A stretch of 64,000 bases of DNA, taken from contig NZ_JAOAMU010000005.1 of NCBI RefSeq assembly GCF_025154075.1, positions 248,001 to 312,000 of the forward strand, written 5' to 3'. Below the pieces are notes generated by a model. The model saw only the letters and a program-made list of their open reading frames with translations. It did not search any database and was not told the DNA's origin. Both the position numbers and the translations under genes were made by a program. This stretch comes from Chryseobacterium herbae. GTDB taxonomy: Bacteria; Bacteroidota; Bacteroidia; Flavobacteriales; Weeksellaceae. Of the stretch, positions 16,255-24,378 are shown in pieces; the stretch's first letter is position 1, and every line of letters starts with the position of its first letter.

Positions 16255-18384
16255 TTATGATTTAGTTCCCATATCGGAAACGATATTCATTGCTTCCTGC
16301 AGATATGGATCTTTCTTAAGATTTTTGATCCACATTTCGGATTTCTTTTTGAAAGCTTCGTCTTTTTTCTCTCTTTCAATTTCGTTTGGATACATCATGA
16401 ACTTAAGACCGTTCTCAAACTTGCTTAAAGCTTTGAATTTCTCGATCTGAGCTTTTCTCTGCTTCATCAGTTCATTGAACTTATTGATATTAAGGGTGAT
16501 GTTTTCTTCTTTATCCAGTTTTTCTCTCCACTGAGCAGATTCCAACAATAGCTGATAGTTGTTGTTTTTAGCCATTCTGTCTGCACTTGCTTTTTCAAGA
16601 GCCTGAATGTTGAAATAATTAAGTTTCTGGAATTTTGTCCCAGGAATCTTATCCCAAGCCAAAGCATAGTCATCATAACGCTCTCCTACTTCTGCATAGG
16701 TAAAGAAGTCTTTCATCTGAATATCAGAAACGATTCCTTTTCTCTGTGTAGATTCTCCTGTGATTCTGTAGAACTTCTGGATGGTCAGTTTTAAAGATCC
16801 GAAATCATCTTCCGTATTTAAGAATCTGTTCAGGTCTACAAAAGTCTGCACTGTTCCTTTTCCGAAAGACTGCGGAGAACCAACAATCATTGCTCTTCCG
16901 TAATCCTGCATTACACCCGCAAGGATCTCTGAAGCTGAAGCTGAAAGCTCGTTCTGCATGATCACTAAAGGTCCGGTCCAAATAGGAGTTTCATTTTTAT
17001 TTTTTAGGGTCTGGATCTTTCCGTTTCCGTCTTTCACCTGAACATATGGTCCTGCTTCCATGAAAAGTCCCATGATATCCCCTACTTCAGTTAATGATCC
17101 TCCCCCGTTATTTCTAAGGTCAAGAACAATTCCTTCAATGTTTTGTTCTTTAAGTTTAATGATCTCATTTTTGATGTCATCAGAAGCGTTTCTTCCTTTA
17201 GCATTCTCAAAATCAGCATTAAAGCTTGGAAGGTTGATAAATCCGTATTTCTTTCCGTTTGGAGAATTCACTACGATACTTCTTGCAAAAGTATCTTCAA
17301 TAGCTACTTCTTCACGGATCATCGTTACATCTTTAATCGTTCCGTCTTTTTTCTGAACTGTCAACGTTACAGGTGTTCCTTTCTCCCCTCTGATCAGTCT
17401 TACGGCTTCATCAGAAAGCATTCCTACTACATTTACGGCATCTTCTTTCGGTTTGGATTTTACTTTTAAGATCTTATCTCCTTCTGAAAGCTGCTTAGAC
17501 TTCCATGCCGGTGCACCAATCGTTAAAGCTCCTAAGAACAGGTTTCCTTTTTTCTCCTGAATAAGCGCTCCGATACCAATCACTTTTCCAGTGAACTGAG
17601 TATCAAAATCTTCCTTATCTTTTGGAGAATAATAATTGGTATGTGGATCAAATACTTCGGTATATGCATTCATATACACGGTAAACCAATCCATTTTCTT
17701 TCTCTTCTTAAATCTTGTAAACGTATCTTTTACAAGGTCTTTTACTTCATCCGTTGCTTTTTTGATCTTCTGATCCTGGTTTAACGGCTGATATTTGATC
17801 GTGTCTTTCAAATTATATTTCTGAACAGAATCTTTCTTCTCTTTCTGAGCTTCCTCTTTACTGTTCATAGACTCAATCTCCTGAAGAATATTGTATTTGA
17901 TATACTTTCTCCACTCGTTATACTGTTCCTGCTTGTTAGCCGGTACTTTTTTAAGCTTCGGCTCCAGCGTCAATGATTCCTCTTCCTGAAGATTGATCGG
18001 CTTGCTGAAAATATCCTGAGTGATCTTATCGATCTCGTCTACTCTCTGATACAGTCTGTCGATCGTAAGTTTGTAAAATATCAGATCACCCTGGCTGATA
18101 TAGTCATCAAGCTTTGTTTCATGCTTGTTGAATTCATCCATATCAGACTGCAGGAAATATCTTTTTGCAGGATCTACCAGTTCGAAATAATGTTTATAAA
18201 CGTCCTTGGAATAGGCATCATTGATGGGTTTCGGGCTGTAATGTAAATAAGAAAGTGTATTCTTTACGCTCACCATGATCGTCTGCATCTTTTCGTCGTC
18301 GTTCTTTGGCGAGTTGAAACAAAACATTAGACTTGTCAATGGAATTAGGAGTAAAAATTTATTCAGTTTGAAATTTTTCCACAT
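16255..18384 (-). CDS. prc: Carboxy-terminal processing (tail-specific) protease Prc
   Basis: Periplasmic S41 serine protease that degrades or trims proteins with hydrophobic C-termini and, in other bacteria, affects peptidoglycan hydrolases. 709 aa with a short N-terminal membrane/signal segment (about 9-24). A helical N-terminal domain is followed by a PDZ domain (about 240-320), the S41 catalytic domain with Ser in LSASASEILAG and Lys in SFGKGTVQ (about 480-510), and a DUF3340-type C-terminal helical domain with many Lys/Glu. The size and the C-terminal extension match E. coli Prc rather than the shorter CtpA type. Monocistronic. Confidence 0.93.
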   Translation of the reverse strand: MWKNFKLNKFLLLIPLTSLMFCFNSPKNDDEKMQTIMVSVKNTLSYLHYSPKPINDAYSKDVYKHYFELVDPAKRYFLQSDMDEFNKHETKLDDYISQGDLIFYKLTIDRLYQRVDEIDKITQDIFSKPINLQEEESLTLEPKLKKVPANKQEQYNEWRKYIKYNILQEIESMNSKEEAQKEKKDSVQKYNLKDTIKYQPLNQDQKIKKATDEVKDLVKDTFTRFKKRKKMDWFTVYMNAYTEVFDPHTNYYSPKDKEDFDTQFTGKVIGIGALIQEKKGNLFLGALTIGAPAWKSKQLSEGDKILKVKSKPKEDAVNVVGMLSDEAVRLIRGEKGTPVTLTVQKKDGTIKDVTMIREEVAIEDTFARSIVVNSPNGKKYGFINLPSFNADFENAKGRNASDDIKNEIIKLKEQNIEGIVLDLRNNGGGSLTEVGDIMGLFMEAGPYVQVKDGNGKIQTLKNKNETPIWTGPLVIMQNELSASASEILAGVMQDYGRAMIVGSPQSFGKGTVQTFVDLNRFLNTEDDFGSLKLTIQKFYRITGESTQRKGIVSDIQMKDFFTYAEVGERYDDYALAWDKIPGTKFQKLNYFNIQALEKASADRMAKNNNYQLLLESAQWREKLDKEENITLNINKFNELMKQRKAQIEKFKALSKFENGLKFMMYPNEIEREKKDEAFKKKSEMWIKNLKKDPYLQEAMNIVSDMGTKS

Positions 18385-18627
18385 AAACTGTCTTTATTTA
18401 TTGATTTTTTTTAAAATATATACTACAATTAGTAGCAGCAATTAATTCGCTGTTACAAACTATCAAATTTAATACCTTATTTACAATTATCGGATAGTTT
18501 TGAATGTTTTTTACTAAAAGCATTATAGCCTATTTCTTACCTATTCTCTTACATTAAATTAAACCATTAATAATCAGAATATTAAAATAAATTTTTAAGA
18601 TATTTATTCTGTATTGGTAAAATGTTT

Positions 18628-19758
18628 TTATCTGACATTTTTCCACCACTGTTTAAAGACCTGTGTGCTGTCGTTCAGGTCTACCAATTCCCCAATCATT
18701 GGTGTAGCAAGTCTGTAATTCTTATTCTGAGAATATTTTGTAATCTCTTTTAATGGTTCATTCCAAGGATGTTTTGCAAGTGTGAATTTCGAATGATGCA
18801 CCGGAATCATGTTCTTTGCATTTAGTTCCGCAGTTGCCTGTGCTACTTCCTGTGGGAGCTCATGAACTGATTGCCATGCTTTATTATACTGACCACATTC
18901 CATAACAGCCCAATCAATCTGAGGATGTTTTTTAGCAATATCATTAAAACGGCTGCTGTATCCGCCATCACCACTGTAATAAATATTCATAGCCGGTGAC
19001 TCTATAAAAAACGAAAGCCACAAAGCCTGAGAACTTTTAAATCCTCTACCGCCATCGTGATGGGTATTCTCAGCAAAAATGGAAAATCCGGGCTTCACAT
19101 CTACCCGATCACCCCAGTCTTTCTCTAAAATTTGTTGTGCAGTATAGCCCCATCTTTCGTAATGTGCCCCGGCTCCTAAACCACAGATCACATGCTTTAC
19201 TTTTGGTTGCAATGCTTTGACTGTTTCATAGTCCAGATGATCATAATGGTCGTGAGAAAGAAGCATATAATCGATTTCAGGCATATCATTAACGGAATAA
19301 ATATCACTTCCTTTGTAGGCATCAGCCTTTCCGGGAAATGGTGTCATTTTTCCACTGAAAACCGGATCTACCAAAATTTTAACGCCATCCACCTGCAAAA
19401 AGAAGGATGAATGTCCAAACCAAACGATGACATTGCGGTCTGCTGGAATTGTTTTAAGATTTGTTTTTACAGAAGGCAATACATCAATGGGCTCAGTGTG
19501 TGGATACTTTTTCGTGAGTCCTTTCCAGATTTCTCCGGTAAAGCTATATCCTGCCGACAGGGTGGGTTTTTCTACCAGGTTTCTGAATTTTCCGTCTTTA
19601 TAATGAGGAGATTTTTTTATCATTTCCAGCCTTTTTCCTTCCGGCAGAGCTCCGAATTGTGGTTGTTTCATATAAAAATACGTTGCAATTCCCAATACAA
19701 CAATTACACATAAAATAAAGATCAGTGTACGCCTAAGTATTCTTAAAAATCGCTTCAT
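18628..19758 (-). CDS. MBL-fold metallo-hydrolase (NAPE-PLD/UlaG-like)
   Basis: 376 aa. An N-terminal membrane anchor (about 12-32) is followed by a metallo-beta-lactamase fold: SHDHYDHLD (about 168-176) gives the HxHxDH zinc motif, with later His/Asp ligands in ENTHHDGG, YYSGDGGY and PVHHSKF. The FGHSSFFLQVDGVKILVDP start of the fold and the overall length fit the group that includes N-acyl-phosphatidylethanolamine phospholipase D and UlaG-like lactonases. The active site probably faces the periplasm. The substrate is unknown. Monocistronic, with 243 and 416 bp gaps on its sides. Confidence 0.87.
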   Translation of the reverse strand: MKRFLRILRRTLIFILCVIVVLGIATYFYMKQPQFGALPEGKRLEMIKKSPHYKDGKFRNLVEKPTLSAGYSFTGEIWKGLTKKYPHTEPIDVLPSVKTNLKTIPADRNVIVWFGHSSFFLQVDGVKILVDPVFSGKMTPFPGKADAYKGSDIYSVNDMPEIDYMLLSHDHYDHLDYETVKALQPKVKHVICGLGAGAHYERWGYTAQQILEKDWGDRVDVKPGFSIFAENTHHDGGRGFKSSQALWLSFFIESPAMNIYYSGDGGYSSRFNDIAKKHPQIDWAVMECGQYNKAWQSVHELPQEVAQATAELNAKNMIPVHHSKFTLAKHPWNEPLKEITKYSQNKNYRLATPMIGELVDLNDSTQVFKQWWKNVR

Positions 19759-19904
19759 TGGGTTAAAGTTTCACTGTTTTTAATGTCCAATATTTCCATG
19801 TTCTAAAATTTGATAAAGCAAATTTCGGGAATGTAATATAATCATACTTTGCTGAAAAGCTCAATTTTCATTGTTAAAAGGTTCAGTATTGATAATAATT
19901 GTAG

Positions 19905-20069
19905 TTAATTTTCAAGATCAAGTCCCGATAAAAGCTTTGATACTATATTAAATTCTGTTGTTACGGAAACAACACAATCATACGAATCATAGCGTTTTAA
20001 TAGTTCAATTCTGTCTCCTACGCCTAAACTTATATTTTTTGAATTGCATTTATCTTCAAAAGTTTTTAG
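19905..20069 (-). pseudogene. Possible C-terminal remnant of a lost gene
   Basis: On the minus strand a 54-codon open stretch, with a stop at 20070-20072 just before it and TAA at 19905-19907, encodes a well-formed sequence containing NISLGVGDRIELLKRYDSYD and ending in LLSGLDLEN. The composition is that of a folded protein. There is no ATG, GTG or TTG at its upstream end, so it looks like the 3' part of a deleted or decayed gene. It could also be chance; a homology search would decide. Confidence 0.3.
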
Positions 20070-20078
20070 CTAAATTTG
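20043..20078 (+). promoter_or_regulatory. Predicted promoter of surE
   Basis: ATTG at 20043-20046 and TAAATTTG (TAnnTTTG) at 20071-20078. The spacer of 24 bp is slightly long. The start codon lies 97 bp after the -7 box. Confidence 0.4.
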
Positions 20079-20174
20079 AAGGATGAGAACTTTTTCCTGA
20101 TGTCCATAATGACAAAAGACGAGTTTTCAAACTGGCAATTAATGCCTTATACCTTCTTAAATTAAACTGATTTT

Positions 20175-20945
20175 ATGGAAAGACCGCTTATTCTGGTTAC
20201 TAATGATGATGGAATCACCGCACCTGGTATCAGAAACCTTATACAATTTATGAACGAAATCGGAGACGTTATTGTAGTAGCTCCGAACTCTCCCCAAAGT
20301 GGAAAAGGCCACGCCATTACCATTAATTCTACCTTAAGCTACGAAGAAGTTAAACTTGATGGACCGCAGACTGATTTTTCATGCAGCGGAACACCTGTAG
20401 ACTGCGTAAAAATGGCGCTTGACAAAATTCTGACAAGAAGACCGGATATCGTAGTTTCAGGGATCAATCATGGAGCCAATTCTTCAATCAATGTGATCTA
20501 TTCCGGAACGATGTCTGCAGCTGTAGAAGCAGGTGTGGAAGGAATTCCTGCTATCGGATTTTCATTGATGGATTTTAGCTGGGAAGCCGATTTTACACAA
20601 GCCAAAGAATATATCCAGAATATTGTCAAAAGAACACTGGAAAACCCGATGCCTAAAGGAATTGTTCTGAACGTAAATATCCCGAAACTGACTGCCGGAG
20701 AAATCAAAGGCGTAAAAGTTTGCAAGCAGGCTAATGCGAAATGGGAAGAAAGCTTTGACGAAAGAGTAAACCCTCACGGAAAGAAATACTACTGGCTGAC
20801 CGGCTATTTCAACAATATGGATGATTCTGAAGATGCTGATGAAACGGCATTGGCGAACGGATACATTTCCATCGTTCCTGTTAAGTTCGATCTTACAGCT
20901 TATGAATATATGAAGACGCTGGAGGAAGTAATGAATTTCGACTGA
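20175..20945 (+). CDS. surE: 5'/3'-nucleotidase SurE
   Basis: Metal-dependent phosphatase acting on nucleoside 5'- and 3'-monophosphates (and polyphosphate in some species), linked to stationary-phase survival. 256 aa, the usual length. The signature LVTNDDGITAPGI (residues 7-19) gives the metal-binding Asp pair, and the further metal-site Ser and Asn are in APNSPQSGKGHA and VSGINHGANSS. It overlaps the following acetyltransferase gene by one base (TGATG), so the two are translationally coupled. Confidence 0.95.
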   Translation: MERPLILVTNDDGITAPGIRNLIQFMNEIGDVIVVAPNSPQSGKGHAITINSTLSYEEVKLDGPQTDFSCSGTPVDCVKMALDKILTRRPDIVVSGINHGANSSINVIYSGTMSAAVEAGVEGIPAIGFSLMDFSWEADFTQAKEYIQNIVKRTLENPMPKGIVLNVNIPKLTAGEIKGVKVCKQANAKWEESFDERVNPHGKKYYWLTGYFNNMDDSEDADETALANGYISIVPVKFDLTAYEYMKTLEEVMNFD

Positions 20946-21610
20946 TGTACGGAAAGCTAGACAATCCTGTTTACCATTCACTTAATGAATACCATGAAAA
21001 GTTCTGCTTTAATTTTGGGGACACGAAGTTTTATAACCCTGAAGTAGCCTCTTTTGGAGGTGCAGCACAGCTTTCACGAGAAAAAGACATCACAGACTAT
21101 GCAAAGATCTGTGATGATTTTTTGATTTTCGGAGCCCAACCTGATTTGGGGAATTTAAAGACTGAACTGTCACGGCTTGTCTGTGACCAGTATGTTCTGG
21201 AAAACCCTATTCAAACTGATCTGACTGAGGAAATTATTGAGCTGAAACAAGAACACTATGAAGAGCTTCTGGCTTTTGTGATGAAGTTCTATCCCTATTA
21301 TTTTAAAGCAAGGACGCCCGAACTGGGACGCTACTTTGGTGTTTTTAAGGATCATAAACTTGTTGCCGTAACGGGTGAAAGAATGCAGATGAATGATATG
21401 ACGGAGGTAAGCGCTGTGATCACAGATACGGATTATCTGGGAAAAGGTTTAGCCAAACAATTGGTGACTTTTGTTTCGGGAAAAATATTTGATGACGGAA
21501 AAACACCTTTTCTGCATGTCGCGGAAAGCAATACAGGTGCGAAAAGACTGTATGAAAAGCTTGGCTTTATGCATCGGGGAACTATAAACTTATGGGGCGT
21601 GAAAAGATGA
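20945..21610 (+). CDS. GNAT-family N-acetyltransferase
   Basis: 221 aa. The C-terminal half (about 110-215) has the GNAT acetyl-CoA fold: VAVTGERMQMNDMTEVSAVITD, the GKGLAKQLV pyrophosphate loop (about 165-173) and the late SNTGAKRLYEKLGFM (about 195-209). The N-terminal 100 residues are an extra domain typical of the FR47-like branch. ATG overlaps the surE stop by one base, so they share an mRNA. The substrate is unknown; a link with SurE in nucleotide or stress metabolism is only positional. Confidence 0.85.
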   Translation: MYGKLDNPVYHSLNEYHEKFCFNFGDTKFYNPEVASFGGAAQLSREKDITDYAKICDDFLIFGAQPDLGNLKTELSRLVCDQYVLENPIQTDLTEEIIELKQEHYEELLAFVMKFYPYYFKARTPELGRYFGVFKDHKLVAVTGERMQMNDMTEVSAVITDTDYLGKGLAKQLVTFVSGKIFDDGKTPFLHVAESNTGAKRLYEKLGFMHRGTINLWGVKR

Positions 21611-21637
21611 TTTTCCGCCCTTTTTTATTTTGCTTTT

Positions 21638-21821
21638 TTAACCACTGATTGCACAGATTTACACAGATGATTGTGTTATTTGTGGAAAAGATTTGTGGTA
21701 TTTGTGTTTAAATTTAAGGTTTGGCTAAAGCCAAATGAATGCGGATTCTTATGTAAGCGGGCTAAAGCCCGCTCCTATTGAATAAACAGATCGTTTTATC
21801 AATTATCTCAGATTTTCGCAG
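21638..21821. repeat. 184 bp intergenic repeat, copy 1
   Basis: Starts TTAACCACTGATTGCACAG and ends GATTTTCGCAG. It matches copy 2 (21921-22104) over exactly 184 positions without gaps, with 12 mismatches by hand count (about 93 %). It contains GGCTAAAGCC (about 21723-21732) and the palindrome GCGGGCT-AA-AGCCCGC (21757-21772 region). No ORF. Confidence 0.8.
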
Positions 21822-21920
21822 ACGTGTGTGTCATTTTTTTTCTTTTGAGCGTCTTCTGATGCCGATAGTTTCTTCTAGTTCTTCATCTCCGCGATTTCAT
21901 CTATAATTAGTTTAATTTTA

Positions 21921-22104
21921 TTAACCACGGATTGCACAGATTTACACAGATGATTGTGCTATTTGTGGAAAAGATTTGTAGCGTTTGTGTTTAAATTTAA
22001 GGTTTGGCTAAAGCCTGATAAATACAGATTCTTATGTAAGCGGGCTAAAGCCCGCTCCTATTGAATAAACAGATCGTTTTATAAATTATCCCAGATTTTC
22101 GCAG
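21921..22104. repeat. 184 bp intergenic repeat, copy 2
   Basis: Direct repeat of copy 1 with a start-to-start offset of 283 bp; a 99 bp unrelated spacer separates them. Same order of elements: TTAACCAC, GTGCTATTTGTGGAAAAGAT, GGCTAAAGCC, the GCGGGCTAAAGCCCGC palindrome, TCCTATTGAATAAACAGATC, GATTTTCGCAG. Confidence 0.8.
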
Positions 22105-22348
22105 GATACACCTTTCGCGTTTAGAATGGTAACTCGGCTCTAAAAATTTTAAAACGCTCAAACCCAAAAACTCTCTGACTCTCAAACTCGTATCTTGTAA
22201 TTTCAAGCGCCCGGAACTTCCTTCTCCTTGCTTCCATCTTCCAACCGCTTTACGCCTCTTCCAGGTTAAAAAATCTATAAAACCCTCTCTTTTCAATTTT
22301 TCCTTAAAAGTTTTCGTTACATTTATTCTTATTAATTTTTTCCAGATT

Positions 22349-23389
22349 ATGAGAATAGAATATGATATAAAGCTTGGATTCAAGGATGTAATGTTCCGTC
22401 CTAAACGGTCTACATTAAAATCCCGTTCAGACGTCAATCTCGAAAGAGAATTCACATTCAAGCATACTAAAAAGAAATGGAGAGGCGTTCCTCTTATCGC
22501 AGCCAATATGGACACGGTGGGAACTTTTGAAATGGCGGTAGAACTGGCGAAAGACAAGATTATTACAGCCGTTCATAAGCACTATACTCCTGAAGAGTGG
22601 AGTCAGTTTCTGGACAGTCAGCCGGAAAGCATCCATCAATATATTGCCTTAAGTACCGGTACCGGAAAAGCAGATGAGGAAAAACTCAGACTGATTCTCG
22701 AAAAGCATCCAAAAATCGAGTTTCTATGCATCGATGTAGCTAATGGTTATTCTGAGCATTTCGTTGGATTTGTGAAGAAGGCAAGGGCTAATTTTCCTGA
22801 TAAGATCATCATGGCAGGAAATGTAGTGACCGGAGAAATGGTGGAGGAACTTCTTCTCGTAGGAGCAGACATTATCAAAGTTGGTATCGGGCCTGGTTCA
22901 GTGTGTACGACCAGAGTGAAAACCGGCGTTGGTTATCCTCAGCTTTCTGCTATTATTGAGTGTTCTGATGCTGCCCATGGCCTTGGAGGACACATTATTG
23001 CTGACGGAGGCTGCAAAGTTCCTGGTGATGTAGCTAAAGCTTTTGGTGGAGGTGCAGATTTCGTGATGCTGGGTGGTATGTTTGCCGGCCATGATGAAAG
23101 CGGCGGTGAGATCATTGAAGAAAACGGAAAAAAATACCGGTTGTTTTATGGAATGAGCTCGAAAACGGCTATGGATAAACATTCCGGAGGCGTTGCAGAA
23201 TACCGAGCTTCTGAAGGAAAAACTGTAAAAGCGGTTTATAAAGGTCCTGTTTCGGAGACTGTAAAAGATATTTTAGGTGGCGTGCGTTCTACCTGTACGT
23301 ATGTAGGAGCTTCCAAACTTAAAGAATTGTCCAAGAGAACTACTTTTATAAGGGTTCAGGAGCAGGAGAATCAGGTTTTTAAAGATTAA
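22349..23389 (+). CDS. guaC: GMP reductase
   Basis: Converts GMP to IMP with NADPH, linking guanine and adenine nucleotide pools. 346 aa. TIM-barrel of the IMPDH/GMPR family, with the catalytic Cys in GIGPGSVCTTRVKTG (about 188) and phosphate-binding IIADGGCKVPGDVAKAFGGGADFVMLGG (split over about 213-240). The absence of CBS domains and the length show GMP reductase rather than IMP dehydrogenase. Followed by a strong bidirectional terminator. Monocistronic. Confidence 0.93.
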   Translation: MRIEYDIKLGFKDVMFRPKRSTLKSRSDVNLEREFTFKHTKKKWRGVPLIAANMDTVGTFEMAVELAKDKIITAVHKHYTPEEWSQFLDSQPESIHQYIALSTGTGKADEEKLRLILEKHPKIEFLCIDVANGYSEHFVGFVKKARANFPDKIIMAGNVVTGEMVEELLLVGADIIKVGIGPGSVCTTRVKTGVGYPQLSAIIECSDAAHGLGGHIIADGGCKVPGDVAKAFGGGADFVMLGGMFAGHDESGGEIIEENGKKYRLFYGMSSKTAMDKHSGGVAEYRASEGKTVKAVYKGPVSETVKDILGGVRSTCTYVGASKLKELSKRTTFIRVQEQENQVFKD

Positions 23390-23417
23390 AAAATCTCCGC
23401 TTGATGTAATACATAAT

Positions 23418-23459
23418 AAAACCGGCTGTACAAGTGATGTACAGCCGGTTATTTTTTTA
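23418..23459. terminator. Bidirectional terminator between guaC and fabG
   Basis: Perfect 13 bp stem AACCGGCTGTACA/TGTACAGCCGGTT, 5 nt loop, followed by ATTTTTTT. It ends guaC (+) and probably the convergent fabG (-). Confidence 0.9.
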
Positions 23460-23462
23460 TGA

Positions 23463-24209
23463 TTAAGTCAGCATTCCGCCGTCTACGTTCAGGGTTTGTC
23501 CTGTGATGTAAGAAGACATTTCGCTTCCTAAGAAGATACAGGCATTGGCAACATCTTTTGTCTGCCCTGCTCTCTTCATTGGAATTCTGTCTCTCCATGC
23601 CTGAAGGGTTTTCTCATCCAGATCTGCTGTCATTTCAGTTTCAGTAAATCCAGGAGCCACCGCATTACATCTGATGTTTCTTGATCCTAATTCCAGTGCA
23701 ATAGATTTAGTAAATCCGATTACTCCGGCTTTAGAAGCTGCATAGTTGGACTGTCCTGCATTTCCGCTGATTCCAACTACAGAAGTCATATTGATAATAG
23801 ATCCTGCTTTAGCCTTCATCATCGGCTTGATCACCGCTTTTGTAAGGTTGAATACTGAATCCAAATTGATTCTCATTACCTGATCCCAGTCTTCTTTAGA
23901 CATTCTCAACAGCAGGTTATCTCTTGTAACTCCTGCATTGTTGATCAGAATATCGATTTTTCCGAACTCTTCCATTACATCATCGATTAACTTTTGAGCT
24001 GCATCATAATCTGATGCGTCAGACTGATATCCTTTGATCTGGGTTACAGAACTTAAAGCTGCCTCTAATGCTTGAGCTTTGTCTACAGAACCGGCATAGG
24101 TAAATGCTACTTTTGCACCCTGTTCAGCATACATTTCAGCAATTTTCTTTCCGATTCCTCTTGTAGCTCCGGTGATTAGCGCTACTTTTCCTTCTAATAG
24201 TTTCATCAT
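23463..24209 (-). CDS. fabG: 3-oxoacyl-[acyl-carrier-protein] reductase FabG
   Basis: NADPH-dependent reduction of 3-oxoacyl-ACP in type II fatty acid synthesis. 248 aa. Classical SDR motifs: TGATRGIG (about 14-21), the NNAG segment (about 91-94), Ser in MTSVVGISG (about 142) and the YAASK catalytic Tyr/Lys (about 155-159). The C-terminal end ITGQTLNVDGGM is the FabG-typical ending. Two adjacent ATGs at 24209 and 24206 make the exact start ambiguous by one residue. Monocistronic. Confidence 0.92.
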   Translation of the reverse strand: MMKLLEGKVALITGATRGIGKKIAEMYAEQGAKVAFTYAGSVDKAQALEAALSSVTQIKGYQSDASDYDAAQKLIDDVMEEFGKIDILINNAGVTRDNLLLRMSKEDWDQVMRINLDSVFNLTKAVIKPMMKAKAGSIINMTSVVGISGNAGQSNYAASKAGVIGFTKSIALELGSRNIRCNAVAPGFTETEMTADLDEKTLQAWRDRIPMKRAGQTKDVANACIFLGSEMSSYITGQTLNVDGGMLT

Positions 24210-24378
24210 ATCTCTTGATAATTATATTCTTAGTAAAACTTCCGTCTTTGAAAAAACGGCAATTTAGCATATTTAATTTTATACGAATTAAACAGTCCGC
24301 AAAGATATTATAAATTGTTATTCAATGCATTCCAAATCATCAAATTACTTAAAATTTTTGTCTGTTTTTTATCATATT

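Larger units (their letters stand above)
19759..20174. other. 416 bp gap holding a possible gene remnant and the surE promoter
   Basis: No intact gene. The stretch 19905-20069 on the minus strand is open and protein-like (separate entry). The region 20043-20078 holds the likely surE promoter. I see nothing else. Confidence 0.5.
21611..22348. other. 738 bp non-coding gap dominated by repeats
   Basis: Between the GNAT gene and guaC. It contains the two copies of a 184 bp repeat and, after them, phrase-type repeats (CTCAAACCC, TCTGACTCTCAAAC near 22157-22190; CTTCCTTCTCCTTGCTTCC near 22217-22235). The minus-strand open stretch over 22045-22557 is mostly repeat and antisense guaC and is not a gene. 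Confidence 0.7.

Noticed and set aside
21611..22348. Possible insertion sequence or CRISPR array
   Set aside because: No transposase frame, no terminal inverted repeats or target duplication seen; two copies 283 bp apart do not have the spacing of a CRISPR array.
22045..22557. 170-codon minus-strand open frame over the repeat gap and the guaC start
   Set aside because: Half repeat, half antisense guaC; no protein-like sequence.
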